The notes beneath the pieces are model-generated. The model was not told where the DNA came from and made no database searches. It was given only the letters and a program-made list of their open reading frames with translations. Source: Tenebrio molitor (Eukaryota; Arthropoda; Insecta; Coleoptera; Tenebrionidae). From it: a stretch of 64,000 nucleotides of DNA. The stretch lies in NCBI RefSeq assembly GCF_963966145.1, contig NC_091047.1, positions 10,292,001-10,356,000 on the forward strand, in the 5' to 3' direction. Shown one piece after another: positions 46,331-57,224 of this stretch. Position numbers and translations under genes: made by a program. Each line of letters opens with the position of its first letter. Position 1 is the first letter of the stretch.

Positions 46331-47692
46331 TTTTTATTTAAAAAACATAAAACATAGTTAGCTGTGCAGTTTCGTAAATTTTGACATAAACGTAATTGGC
46401 TTGGTTAAATAAAATTGTGAAAAAACGAAGAGTTTTTTGGAAAATATGTATTTATTGTCTGCATCAACCCGCAACAGCAGTATAGTAAACGGAAAATTTC
46501 ACAGCCAACTACCATGTATTTTATATTTATTTATTTTCTACTAGCGAAGAATAGAAAGCTGTCGTATCGAAAGCATCACTGGATCTTAGGAATACATTTT
46601 TTTCAAAATTTCAATAGTAAAAATGGCTTTATTTTGATAATTAATGGTGAAATAAGCCATTTACGTCAATTATTTAAATTAATGACTCCTAGAACGAAAC
46701 ACACATTAATAGCTAACAAGCGGAGATAATTAAGTTATGCATTAAAGCGATAAAAGTGGTAAAGTGCATCAAGCATCTAAGCTTTTTTACCAACTTTATC
46801 CATTTTTCTCAATTTAGAATTAAAATACACCAGCCTGTAGCGTGGGTTTTACCACGTTAATCTTGTGTCACTTTCAATTTTCATTACAAAGCAACATTTA
46901 TTTAATTATTAAAACGATTCCCAAGCAAACACATATTCACTAAAAAAACAATAATTCCTAATTTTTTGTTTTACCTTACAATACAATACATTTGGATAGA
47001 TCTGCTTTTTTTGTGCAAGGGTATCAAAAAAGAATTAGTTTTTGTGAGACAGTGCTCTATAGCGTGGAACAACTGCAATTTTGAACTAAATCATAACTAC
47101 GCCTAGCGACAAATTCGCATCTAGATGAACAGCAGTAATTCAAGCGAACAGATGCATCCACGTAATTAACTAATTAAAGCAGGTTTTAAGACCCTAAACC
47201 CTGCGTAATTTTTCAGGAGCCGTCTGAAACCGTCTTGCAATAAGCACGGTTCAAAAACAAGCCCACTTACTTGATTTTAACAGTTTACGTACTCGGTTCT
47301 TTAAAAATATTGTAGGCAATTAAGGTATGAATTGTAGGGCCGACGTGATTCAAGGAAGATTTGTAGTCCTCATTGCAGCAGCTTTCCAGTAGTAACTTAC
47401 TAACGAAACATTTTGGCCCGCATAACTTTTTAAAGGCGTCATAGCGTGTAGCCTATCATCGAGGATCTACAGACTTAATACACCGTTTTTAATTAATTTT
47501 TAATTAAGATTTGTGTCCCACTCCCCAATATAAAACAAGATCGCTGGCCGATTTTAACGAGATTGGAGTTATTAGGTCCATTACCACCATGCTACGGAGA
47601 GCGCCCAAATCTTCCACTTTTATTGATACCCAGACGCGTTAATTAATCACCCATATTCAAGAAAGTATCAAAAACTAACTTTAAATTTGACC
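46331..47692. other. Non-coding sequence, nothing recognised
   Basis: AT-rich unique DNA, perhaps including the interior of the A element that begins at 46245. The frame 46514-46729 is unrecognised. Confidence 0.5.
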
Positions 47693-47981
47693 ACTAAAAA
47701 TTCAAAATGATTGTGGATCAGTATGGCAACTATGTACGAAAATTTATGTGGCAACTCTGTGGGTGAGGCAGAGTTGTGACATTTGTATGTCATTTCATAA
47801 GCGTGCATTTGATTTTTTGTATACCATTGATGATCATCATTGCACATTGATTTGACAATTTTCAAAATTGCGCGACTATGAACTGTCAAAGAAATGTCAA
47901 CTCTATCCTACCCACACAGTTGCCACATAAATTTTCGTACATAGTTGCCATACTTATCCACAATCATTTTGAATCACCCAA
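47693..47981. mobile_element. MITE related to H, about 289 bp, 64-bp TIRs
   Basis: 47701-47764 (TTCAAAATGATTGTGGATCA onwards) is inverted at 47910-47973 with two mismatches. The right end continues GAATCACCC, so the intact terminus was probably CAGGGTGATTC. The left tip has decayed to ACTAAAAATTC. The pattern GGGT(G/T)ATTC(A/T)AAATGATTGT links it to MITE H at 26050. The minus-strand open frame 47668-47889 is simply the arm plus interior read through. Confidence 0.82.
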
Positions 47982-50228
47982 TATTTTTGAAGCGTCACTT
48001 TGACAATTCAATTCTTTTTTAAGAAAAATATTTTCCGATAATTTTCACTTTTCTGTCCGTTCTGCGCATTGACATAATTTTTGTTAAATGACGACCCCAA
48101 TTTATTTGCTGATTTAGGTAGATTATTGCATTCTGATTTATATGCACTTATATTCTAATTCCAATTTTTACCGAAATTTCCACAAAAAATAAATTCTTCA
48201 ACAAGAAAATGATGAAATTTAAAAAAAATATATAATTTTCTTGCATTTTTCTTCTAATACAATATAACACATTGCGATTTAGAAATAGGTAAAAACTCAA
48301 TTGATGTAGCCAGTTTACTACCTCTACCTGCACCTAATCGTGCCGTAGGTGCCATTTTTATGGCGCAACTTTTACGACATTAAGTAAGTACGAAGGGCGT
48401 TTAATATTACAGAGGCCCTCTTAAACGAGGAAATATTAGGTAATTAAGTTTAGGGTTACCAAGGGATTTCTGATGCGTGTCTGTGCAGGTCAAGCTGTCC
48501 ATTTAATTTAAATAAGGCGAGGTAGGTTTGCAAAATTAGGGACACACGACGGTGAGGTTAAGTACAACCATAATTTCACTTCTGATGTTATCGAGAAGGG
48601 CTTAAATGATGGTATCGATAACATCGGCAGCGTCGCACGAACTAAACGTTCGCCCACACTGCGGTTTTCTACACGTTGGGAGAGCAAAAAACAGCGGGAA
48701 CTAATTCCATGTTTATCCATTTACTTCTAATTGCCATTTAACGAGACTTTTAACTTCGACGTTCCGAGTCGTAATGGCGCCAATAATTTCTGATTTCATT
48801 CTAACTGAAGATGAAGACATTCCCAGCATTTCTTTACGGTCTCGGCCAAATTGAAATATTATGGATCTCTGTTTCTCCTCAATCAAATTCATTTCTATCT
48901 CCACAAATCACCGCCAATAAAATCGAAACGATGAGAATCGGCTGATCCCATCACAATTAATATTACTCATGTGGTGTCAGTCCGATCGAAGCCCCAAAAT
49001 CTCGTTTGCAAGTTTTTTAAACGAATTTTTGAGCAACTTTAAATATTCAGAGCTTATCTAATGTAACAGATGCGAATTTCAGGTCAGACTGAAAATAGAA
49101 GTCCATTTTGCAGAACGTTCTGTTAAAATTTATCAGTGGCTGTCACATGATTGTTCTGATTCGGCTGAAGTTGATTAATACTGAATTTTCGTCGGGTTCA
49201 ACAATAATATACTTCAACATGCACAGAATAAAATCTATAGTCTCGCTGAAACGGTCGACAGTGATGGAAGCGCTGCCTCTGATATATCAAATCTATTAAA
49301 CATGTCACAAACTATTAGTTAGCGAATGTGAATATTCCATCTGATGGAAATAGCTAACTGCAATCATGACAGTTATTACCCTGATAATTATTATTACAAA
49401 ATTACCGCTGGATGGATGGGAATCGATTCGAACCTAAAAGAATTTTATGGCACAGAAATGATAATAAAGAAGATGCAACGCATTGAGATTGAGACTACTT
49501 AAAGCAATTCAGTACTAATGTTGATAGTCTGCGAGATGAGAGATAATATAATGGAAGATGTTAAAGCCATTAACATAAATATCTAACAGGAGGAAGCCCA
49601 AGGGCCCGAAGCGTAGGAGCAAATTATTGTATTGGCAACAAAAAGCCGCCGAAGATTGTGAAACCACAAAACATCTTGGAAACATTAATTCGACTTCATT
49701 AACATGCATTCCAATTGACCTTAAAACTGTAACTTGCTTGATTTAAGATAAAAAGTGTCAGAGTTAAGACTTAAATCTTTAGAAGAAACATATCTCGTAA
49801 ATCGGACCCACTAAAATTTTCCTAATTCTTTTACAAGAACGATGTTGATGAAACATGACCGTTGCACATAAAAAACACATCTAACCTAAAATTTTACATA
49901 TTACACATCTCTGCGATTTTTGTCAAATTAAGAAATTTTGTCTTCAATGTTACCAAACACAAGGTTGGTAGAACTGACTAATTTGTACAGTAGGTTGCCT
50001 CGTTGCCATTTAAAACAATTGTTTGAATGTTTTCCCCCCGCGAAAGTTACTCGTGACGTCATAATGCACTAAACTTTTACTACAGAGTCTGTCCCTCACT
50101 AGAATAAAACCCAAAAAAAAACACCCAATAAATCCCACGGAGCTTATAAACCTTGGATTCTATTCGAACACTCAAAATTTCTGGGTTGATTTTAAGTCAC
50201 GAGCGTAGAGGGTCACGAGTTACTTTTA
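47982..50228. other. Non-coding sequence, nothing recognised
   Basis: GATGTTATCGA (48584-48594) and TCGATAACATC (48615-48625) form a perfect 11-bp inverted pair. Bases about 48330-48900 are slightly GC-richer with frames on the minus strand (48508-48720, 48713-48904) that are unrecognised. No TIR element found. Confidence 0.5.
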
Positions 50229-50335
50229 ACAAATGTCATTCATGTCAAACGGCGGGAAATTCAAACTTTACACTGTTCTAAACGGTTTACTTTTTCCAAC
50301 GCCTACTTAGCCCAGGATTTCATTTGAACGCGCGA
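50229..50335. mobile_element. Family D MITE copy 3, right end only
   Basis: The 107 bases AACAAATGTCATTCATGTCA through CATTTGAACGCGCGA match the right-hand part of D copies 1 and 2 and end at TA (50336-50337). The left 260 bases of the element are absent, so this is a 5'-truncated copy. Confidence 0.82.
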
Positions 50336-50337
50336 TA

Positions 50338-50397
50338 CTTCACAATGTTGTGAAAAATTCAAAGGCTACTTTATGAACTTTTCAATTGAACACTCGA
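50338..50397. mobile_element. Solo D-like terminus
   Basis: The bases ending TTCAATTGAACACTCGA, then TA (50398-50399), reverse-complement to TCGAGTGTTCAATTGAA, a terminus like that of families D and I. The next bases differ from D. No opposite end was recognised, and the D copy 3 end abuts it. Confidence 0.4.
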
Positions 50398-50531
50398 TAT
50401 TTAATGACATGCGGTGAATACGTTGCTGGAAATTGAAGTTATTTGCTATGAACGTCTCAAGACCAATTAACAACGACAGGTATTTTAAAATTGAAAATAA
50501 AGTATTGAACAAGGAAAACATTTTAAATGTA

Positions 50532-50915
50532 CAGTTAATTTCAAAATTATAGAGTACACCTAATTTTCTACAGTGTGAAATGCACTTATATTTTTTGTCA
50601 ATGATCAATGGTCAATTTTGACAAACAAATTCCGAATCTAACCGAAAACGCGAAAGTGCTCATTCTTTCCAAATTAGAAGAAGATCCGGGGGGTAGCCCA
50701 GTATTATAAACATTGCGAAGAGCACCGTGCAGAGGATAAAACAGACAATATTATGGTGTTCTAAAATTTCAGCGACATTTTATGTTGTCAAACTTACCTA
50801 ACCTATAAAAAATATGACGTTCAAATTTCAAAAAGGCATCTTTACACGTGGAAAAATCTGTAATAAATCGACTTCTTGATTTCTGAGGTGTACTCGATAA
50901 TTTTGAAATTAACTG
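50532..50915. mobile_element. MITE, 384 bp, CAGTTAATTTCAAAATTAT termini
   Basis: The left TIR CAGTTAATTTCAAAATTATA, continuing GAGTACACCT, is inverted at 50886-50915 with one mismatch in 30. TA flanks both sides (50530-50531 and 50916-50917). The interior has no coding potential. Confidence 0.85.
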
Positions 50916-50917
50916 TA

Positions 50918-51231
50918 TCTGTCTTAAAACCAGAAAAATGATACTTATTTGTTAAACCACTTTCTAAGGATAAACTATTTACGATTTTTCCAATGTTATC
51001 TCCTTAATCGTGGGAGAAAAAATTAAAAAATAAAATCCTTTAAATTTAGAACGTCGATGCAAATCAGCAGAGAGGAACTAAAAAAAAATTGTAACAGGTT
51101 TCAAATGTAATTTTTGTTGAAAGGCCTTTTTATCGTCTATCCAACAACGAAAGTATTTTTAAATCGGTCAATTAAAACGAAAAAGGATATCAGTAAATTT
51201 TTATTATTAAATTTTATAGGATGTAGGTATA
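50918..51231. other. Non-coding spacer, nothing recognised
   Basis: Unique AT-rich DNA between two elements. Confidence 0.5.
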
Positions 51232-51518
51232 GTATCTCATCAAATTAAATTCTCAAAATGAGCTCCACCTACTTGCTGACAGATAGCCAAACAGTAAGTA
51301 TACAAATTCGTTGAGAATTGAGAATTTTACGCATACTCTGGTGTCGTCCTTGAGTACTCAATGTAATCGCACTCTACTGATGTCTTTTCCTATTTTAATA
51401 GACCGATTTAAAATTGCTATTTGACTATTCACTATTTGATAAAGAATATAATATTTAACCTCTATTGCCATTTAACATTTTTGACTTACCCACCCTGCAC
51501 CGCCACTGGATGAGATAC
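51232..51518. mobile_element. Candidate MITE, 287 bp
   Basis: GTATCTCATC follows TA at 51230-51231 and is inverted (GATGAGATAC) before TA at 51519-51520. The TIR is only 10 bases and the inner sequence does not extend it, so this is a weak call. Confidence 0.3.
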
Positions 51519-51623
51519 TAAAGTGTATGACAAAATATGACCATTTAGAATTTTTGATATACATCAACGAATTTAAGAATTTATTTTAAAGAATTTTATT
51601 CCCTGCTCTACCCTCGCTTTGTC

Positions 51624-51820
51624 TTGGGTATTCATTTAAATTTCTCCTCAAAGCTGGCGTTGAAGAGTCGATTGTGAACGCACCACGCATTACGGATCAC
51701 GAATCATTCTAACCTTACTTTTTGCGTTGTTTGTATTTTTAGTATGCAGACGCACGAGTGGTGCGTTCGCAATCGACTTTTCAACGCCAACTTTGAGGAG
51801 AAATTTAAATGAACACCCGA
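51624..51820. mobile_element. Family G MITE copy 2
   Basis: Matches the intact G element at 25458-25656 along its length, including GGCGTTGAAGAGTCGATTGT, ACCACGCATTACGGATCACG and the inverted right end TTTAAATGAACACCCGA, then TA (51821-51822). The left tip has mutated (TTGGGTATTC for TCGGGTGTTC) and its TA is lost. Confidence 0.85.
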
Positions 51821-51860
51821 TATAACGGTTTCATAAAACGTGGAGTGGAATATGAATGAA

Positions 51861-52057
51861 CCACTCGTCTTAAAAACACTGATTTTTCAAATTGCAGATT
51901 AAAAGCACAAACAACGCAAAAAGTAAGGTTAGATTTAAACAGCTAATCAACCACTAGTCTTAAAAAAGACTGATTTTTCAAACTGCATCGGGTGGTACGT
52001 TCACAATCGACTCATCAACGCCAACTTCGACGCCAAATTAAAAAATAAATAATCCGT
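51861..52057. mobile_element. Family G MITE copy 3, rearranged
   Basis: In the opposite orientation to copy 2. It shares AAAGCACAAACAACGCAAAA, GTAAGGTTAGATTTAAACAG and CAATCGACTCATCAACGCCA with the family. About 38 bases (ACCACTCGTCTTAAAAA onwards) occur twice, at 51860-51896 and 51950-51987, giving an internal direct duplication. The right terminus is eroded (AATCCGT before TA), and no left terminus is visible. Confidence 0.7.
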
Positions 52058-54883
52058 TATATGTATACAATATGGAACAAAATTATTTTCATCTTAGTTA
52101 GTTTTGGAATATTTTCCCATGTAAATCTTCCTGCACCGCTCTACTCTTTTTGAAGTAGCTATGTAGTTCTTCCAATAAATGTCATCAATCAAATTGACAA
52201 TTATTACAATTTATTGAATTGAATTAACAAACGATTAAAATGTATACCTAGCGCCTTAAAATAACGATTTTAGTCATGTCATATCATTTGAAATTTTGAT
52301 GTATATTTTGAGATTGGGGTACTGCCTTCCTTTTTTTCGTAGAGCCGCACCTCGTACTACAAGGGCAGTGCAAAGGTGACTAGATGAAAATCATTTTGTT
52401 CCACACTGTAGAATTTTTCATTTTTGAAAAGTTGGGCAATAATTTGAGTACATTTAATTAAGTCGGCTTTAATTGAATCGTGTTGAGGTGAAGAGCTACC
52501 AAATCTAAATTAAAATGAATCTTCCGAGTCGTACAAATTACTTTCGGGGTTCAGAGTAAAATTCAAGAAGTCTAATAAAGTCTCCGGATCTCTGTAAACT
52601 ACGAATACTACCGGTGTTATTTAGCAACAACTAAACTTTCCAGTCCACACCGAAGTTTATTTAATCCGGATACAACAAACCGGCAGTATTCATTATACAA
52701 ACACGTTAAATTATTCAACTCAAAGCTGATTCCCGTAATAGAATTTTCGATTAGACTCTCTATCCTGCGAAATTACCTTTTTAAAGTAAAACGCATGCCA
52801 GGCATTAGGCCGAAACCACCCGAAAACTTGACACCCTCAACGAGCGCGTTCGCTCTAATCCCTCGTTTTTTGTTGAATTTAATTCACCGATTGTTTCGCC
52901 GGCCCAGTACAAATCTGCATTGTTGGCACAATTAGTAAAGAATGTGGAATTTTAATGGCCATAAAGCTGAAATGTACGAAAGAGAATCTAAATTAAAGTC
53001 GTTTCGGGCGTTCCAATGATTCACCGTCTTCCTCATTTTCTGGCTTTATAGCAGGTGCTCTCCTTCGGCCTAGACATTTCGATGTTGGTACCCACTGTGA
53101 AAACATATTATCTAAAAGTACCACTGTCCGCCCACAAAACAAACGATTACTTTATTGATAGTGATCTTCACCGTTAGATTTTCTTTGTGATGATAACGGC
53201 CTCCCATAAACCTGCGAGTGTTGCGAAATTTAAAAAAAAACGCCCTTCTTTGTGAGAGATAATTGCAGGTTCAAAGGAGGTAAAGTACAAACGACGTAGG
53301 TAGTCTCAGGGCGCTAGTGTTTAAATATAGAGTCCTTCAAATTGGAGCAGTTTGTCATAACGAGTCCTGCAAGATAATGATCAGGATAATGGCCTGAGCA
53401 GGAGGCGCATCGCAAATGAGCTTCTGTTATATTACTTGTACTTTATAGGTAGTAGTAGTCCGCTAATGAAGTGTTAACGAGTTTTTTTTTCACCCACTGT
53501 TGATCCCAACCCTTTCCGAATAATACAATAATTATCTCGGTCCAGCCCGGAGCTATCATCTCACGCTTCCCCTTTCACCCAATAATAAATATCATTGGAT
53601 GCTCCTCGCCCAAGTTAATAATTTCAAGTTTCGTCATTTTGTACGAATCAATTAATCAATTTGAAGCGCATCGAACTGCCCACGCCTCACTAATAAATTA
53701 TCGAAAATTATTTATTTATCAATTCGTATGCGGAACAGGTTGTTATTAAACGATAATATTTTGTTGGGCAATCGTGTCGTTGTTTCTACTGTTTTTTCCA
53801 AATTAGTCGTGAAATCCCCGGATATGTAAAAATTGATTTATCGATTGAGTGGAATTAGAGGCAAAATAATTCTGTCAACGGAAAATATTTTTTAATTTGG
53901 GAATGCTGCAGTTAAAGCTGGGATTAAAATGTTGTTTCTGTGTTTAAAAATGCCACAATGATATATAACCAAAGAACAATTCGGGTATTGTGTCGTTCTT
54001 GTAATACCTCTTTCTTTCCCATGGCGTAAAGACCACACAGAAATTACCATTTTCAAATTGATAATATTGTAACGCTTGTCAACGTAACAAACTGATGAGC
54101 TGTCATAGTAAATTTTAAATTCGTTATCAATAATTTGCTGCGATGGGTGTCCGTATAATTTATTGGCCATTCAGAGACGAAAGCAACTGGAAATCTGTCA
54201 ACACTAAAAATTAACAACTGATGAATGTCTACAACAAATATCTAACGTTCTCTTAATTTGTTATGTAAAAATGATATATCACGAAAATTTAGATGTGTAA
54301 ATTTAACTTGTCAGGTGATGACTTGGAAATTCAGCTTCATAGTAAATTCTTTAAACGTGATTAATGGTATTATTAAAATTGTCATCTACTTGATTTAACA
54401 TATTAATATTGATATTTCAGTACTGTCAGTAATACATAATGTCTTACGAATGAAAAGTGTGCGTAATCAAATAAACAATAATGTTGAAAAATTGCTTTCA
54501 AAGGAATTACATATTATTATTTTAAACATAAAAATGTGTTTTAAAAAGTTCCCCTGGAATTAATACTGTCTGCTTTTAATTACAAAATAAAAACGTAAAA
54601 TGTAAACATTTCTGCCTGTTTGCTTATTACAAATAATAATTCTTTCCTACAAATTTAATCTGAAAAAGTAATTCAAAAATCAGTCAAGCAAACATCACAG
54701 TGTACGTAAACAATTTCAAAGTAAATTTTTTGTTCGACACTGTCAGAATTTGAGAATTTTCTCCTGTGTGAACGGATTTTGATAAATGTCACAACTTATC
54801 AAAACGAAACGTCAAGCTAATTTTAAAGATTTTAAGCGATTTGGAGCCTTTAAGGGGCTCGTCGAACAAATAAACGTTGTTTC
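52058..54883. other. Non-coding sequence with GC-richer islands
   Basis: Unique sequence. Bases about 52780-53130 and 53240-53620 are GC-richer. The minus-strand frame 53892-54170 (92 codons) is unrecognised. A 9-bp hairpin (TTTTGATAA / TTATCAAAA) lies near 54777-54804. No gene or TIR element recognised. Confidence 0.5.
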
Positions 54884-54959
54884 AACTCGTTCGTGTGTAA
54901 ATTGGGCTCTTTATAGTACTCGTGGGCCTTTAAAAGCCCAATTTACAAACGAACTCGTT
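54884..54959. repeat. Hairpin with 25-bp arms
   Basis: AACTCGTTCGTGTGTAAATT continuing GGGCT (54884-54908) pairs with 54935-54959, with 24 of 25 positions complementary, around a 26-base loop. It lies 13 bases before the next MITE. It is similar in kind to the other GC-richer hairpins at 9995, 30010 and 34786. Confidence 0.75.
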
Positions 54960-54972
54960 AAATAAAATACTA

Positions 54973-55304
54973 AAGTCGGTACAGGTTGCAAAGAAGCATC
55001 TTGCAACCGACATTGAGAAATTTGCCTAATGTAACGATGTTTGCAACGACTGCAACAGTTACTTGTTTGGTGTGCGTCGGGATTCTAGTTACATTTTTTA
55101 ACTGTCAAACGCACTGTCAAATTGCTGACTTTTAGGTTATGTGTATTAAACGTTCTCCTTGTAAACGTTATATCAATTTGACAGGGATTTCAAATCTCAT
55201 GAAAGAAAGAAGCGCCAACGTCGCCAACTATAAATGTTGTAAATTACCAGAAATGTTACCAACATAATTTTTTTCCCCTGCTTCTTTGCAACCTGTGCCG
55301 ACTT
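54973..55304. mobile_element. MITE, 332 bp, AAGTCGGYACAGGTTGCAAA termini
   Basis: The left TIR AAGTCGGTACAGGTTGCAAA, continuing GAAGCA, is inverted at the right end with one mismatch in 26. TA lies at 54971-54972 and 55305-55306. The interior is non-coding. Confidence 0.87.
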
Positions 55305-55306
55305 TA

Positions 55307-55443
55307 TTTACATTCTTTAGTTGCAAAGCTAGATAAAAATGCCGTTTTTACATTTACTGGTGATTCATTTACTATACAAGACCTTGATTTAATTTTGTAC
55401 GAACTGAAAAAAATCTACTTCTATAACATCACTATGTTATCAA
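55307..55443. other. Non-coding spacer
   Basis: Short unique stretch between two elements. No feature seen. Confidence 0.5.
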
Positions 55444-55598
55444 GCGTCGATTGTGATCGCACCACTCGTCAGTCTGAAGAGTAAAAACACAAACAACAGA
55501 AAAAGTGAGGTTAGATTTATACAGCTGATCAGTGATCTGTAAGCCGTGGTGTGTTCACAATCGACTCTTCAACGCCTACTTTGAGGAGAAATTTAAAT
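55444..55598. mobile_element. Family G MITE copy 4, both tips missing
   Basis: Shares AGTGAGGTTAGATTTATACA, CAATCGACTCTTCAACGCCT and TTTGAGGAGAAATTTAAAT with other G copies, in the same orientation as copy 3. The alignment starts at the inner part of one arm (GCGTCGATTGTGATCGCACC) and stops before the GAACACCCGA tip, so both termini are lost. Confidence 0.8.
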
Positions 55599-56857
55599 CA
55601 AGTAATCAATCATCATGTATTCTGGCTTGAGCGAACTAGTTCCCATTTTTCCAGAAGTACCCAAGTTAGGTTAGATAGGATACATTTTGTACCAAGAAAT
55701 ATTAATATCCCAAATTAAAGATTTTTAAGGTGGTGAAACATTATTTGGTGCACAATGATGAATCAAAAATAAATTTGCAGTTGAACACTTTTAACTCACC
55801 GTTACCACATTATAAATATGTATTATGCAGTACTATTAAGACCCTATTTGACTCAATTTGATTAAATTTAGACCCATAATTAATTAGCAGTGTTGGCGTC
55901 TGAATTCTTTTTAAATGATTCTACAGTTACCATTGTAATTTAGTGACATTTAAGTGTGAACTGTGAAGAAAACGATTAATTTCAATGGTACATATTTAAA
56001 AAATTAGTAGCATTGCTTTGTAAGAAAAAAAAACGATTTTAATGGCGCCTTTTAGAAGATGCTTTCTTCAGTTCTGTCTTCAAATTATTGAAAACACACA
56101 TGTTACAGAATTAAAGCCCGTAACGTTTTAAATCATAAATTTTGAATTTACTTCTTAGCTTTTATGGTCTCTCCTGATATTGCTGGTTACGTACGTTAAT
56201 TAAGACAGAAACCCAGACACTCATTACTAATTCTACTTTGCTACCTTCTAGACTAAATTGCACATACACCTTTTTCATTTTTATTGCAATAAGCAGTAAA
56301 CTTAAACAGAGGCTTTGTCTCAACCCGATTGTTGTTGTTTACTTTTTATCTACCTTCTCAGCATATATTTTAATTTTTATTGAAGACTGCTAGCTTTTGT
56401 TTAAACAAATCCCATTGGAGAAAAAGACAAAAATCCATATTTTATAATTAAGAAGGAAAATATAATTAATTATCAGATTTTTCGTCCCACTCTGTGACAA
56501 AAAACTGTCCGTTAATAAAAGCTGAAATAAGAAATAATGCGACGTTCAAAATTACACAACAATTTTCTGATAAAATAGTTGCATGTAATTCTAAAACAGT
56601 ACAACACTTAAAAAAATATTAGCCTAATTTCGTTTAGCACTTTGTTAATGAAATGTCAGTACCTTCCAAAATATTAATTTTCTTGGCGCGGCTTTCTTAA
56701 TGTGACACGAACTCTCATTTTAATTGACTTCCATCATGCATCAAATCTCCTTAATTATATACAATTATTATGAAATTTGCCAGAAAAATGAAATGATTTG
56801 TTAGATACGTATATTTCCTATTGACCAAGATTAATCAATTTGGATTTTTTTCTTATA
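55599..56857. other. Non-coding sequence, nothing recognised
   Basis: AT-rich unique DNA without gene-like frames. Confidence 0.55.
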
Positions 56858-57222
56858 CAGGGTGATTCTGAAATATGCTTGTATAAAAAATCGGTAATTG
56901 GTGATGATGAGAAGGACTAATAAACAAAACAAATCTTATAGAAGCTTTTTCCTTTTCGAGATACAAATCATTGAAAATGTTGTCAAAATTGCTAGTACGC
57001 TGCTGAGTTAAAGGTGATTAATTGATTATCCTTGTAGCTTAGCAACAATAATAATCAAAGGTAAAAGGTGCCCGTCAGTCACAAACGTGACATTACTCCT
57101 TTCGATCATTTCCATGGAAACATTTACAAAGCAGTGTAACAATGGTTACTAATGAAGTGAACAAATTGGAACAAATTTTCTACTTCACATTTTTTTTCCA
57201 AACTTATCTCAAAATCAGCCTG
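56858..57222. mobile_element. MITE, 365 bp, CAGGGTGATTC terminus
   Basis: The left end CAGGGTGATTCTGAAATATG and the reversed right end CAGGCTGATTTTGAGATAAG agree at 14 of 20 bases. TA flanks both sides (56856-56857 and 57223-57224). The TIR is short and diverged, so the element is older or only distantly related to the other CAGGGT elements. No coding content. Confidence 0.65.
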
Positions 57223-57224
57223 TA

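Noticed and set aside
46245..46835. Possible complete A element ending at CAGCCTG then TA near 46835
   Set aside because: Only CAGG is shared between the proposed ends; this is not enough to call a TIR.
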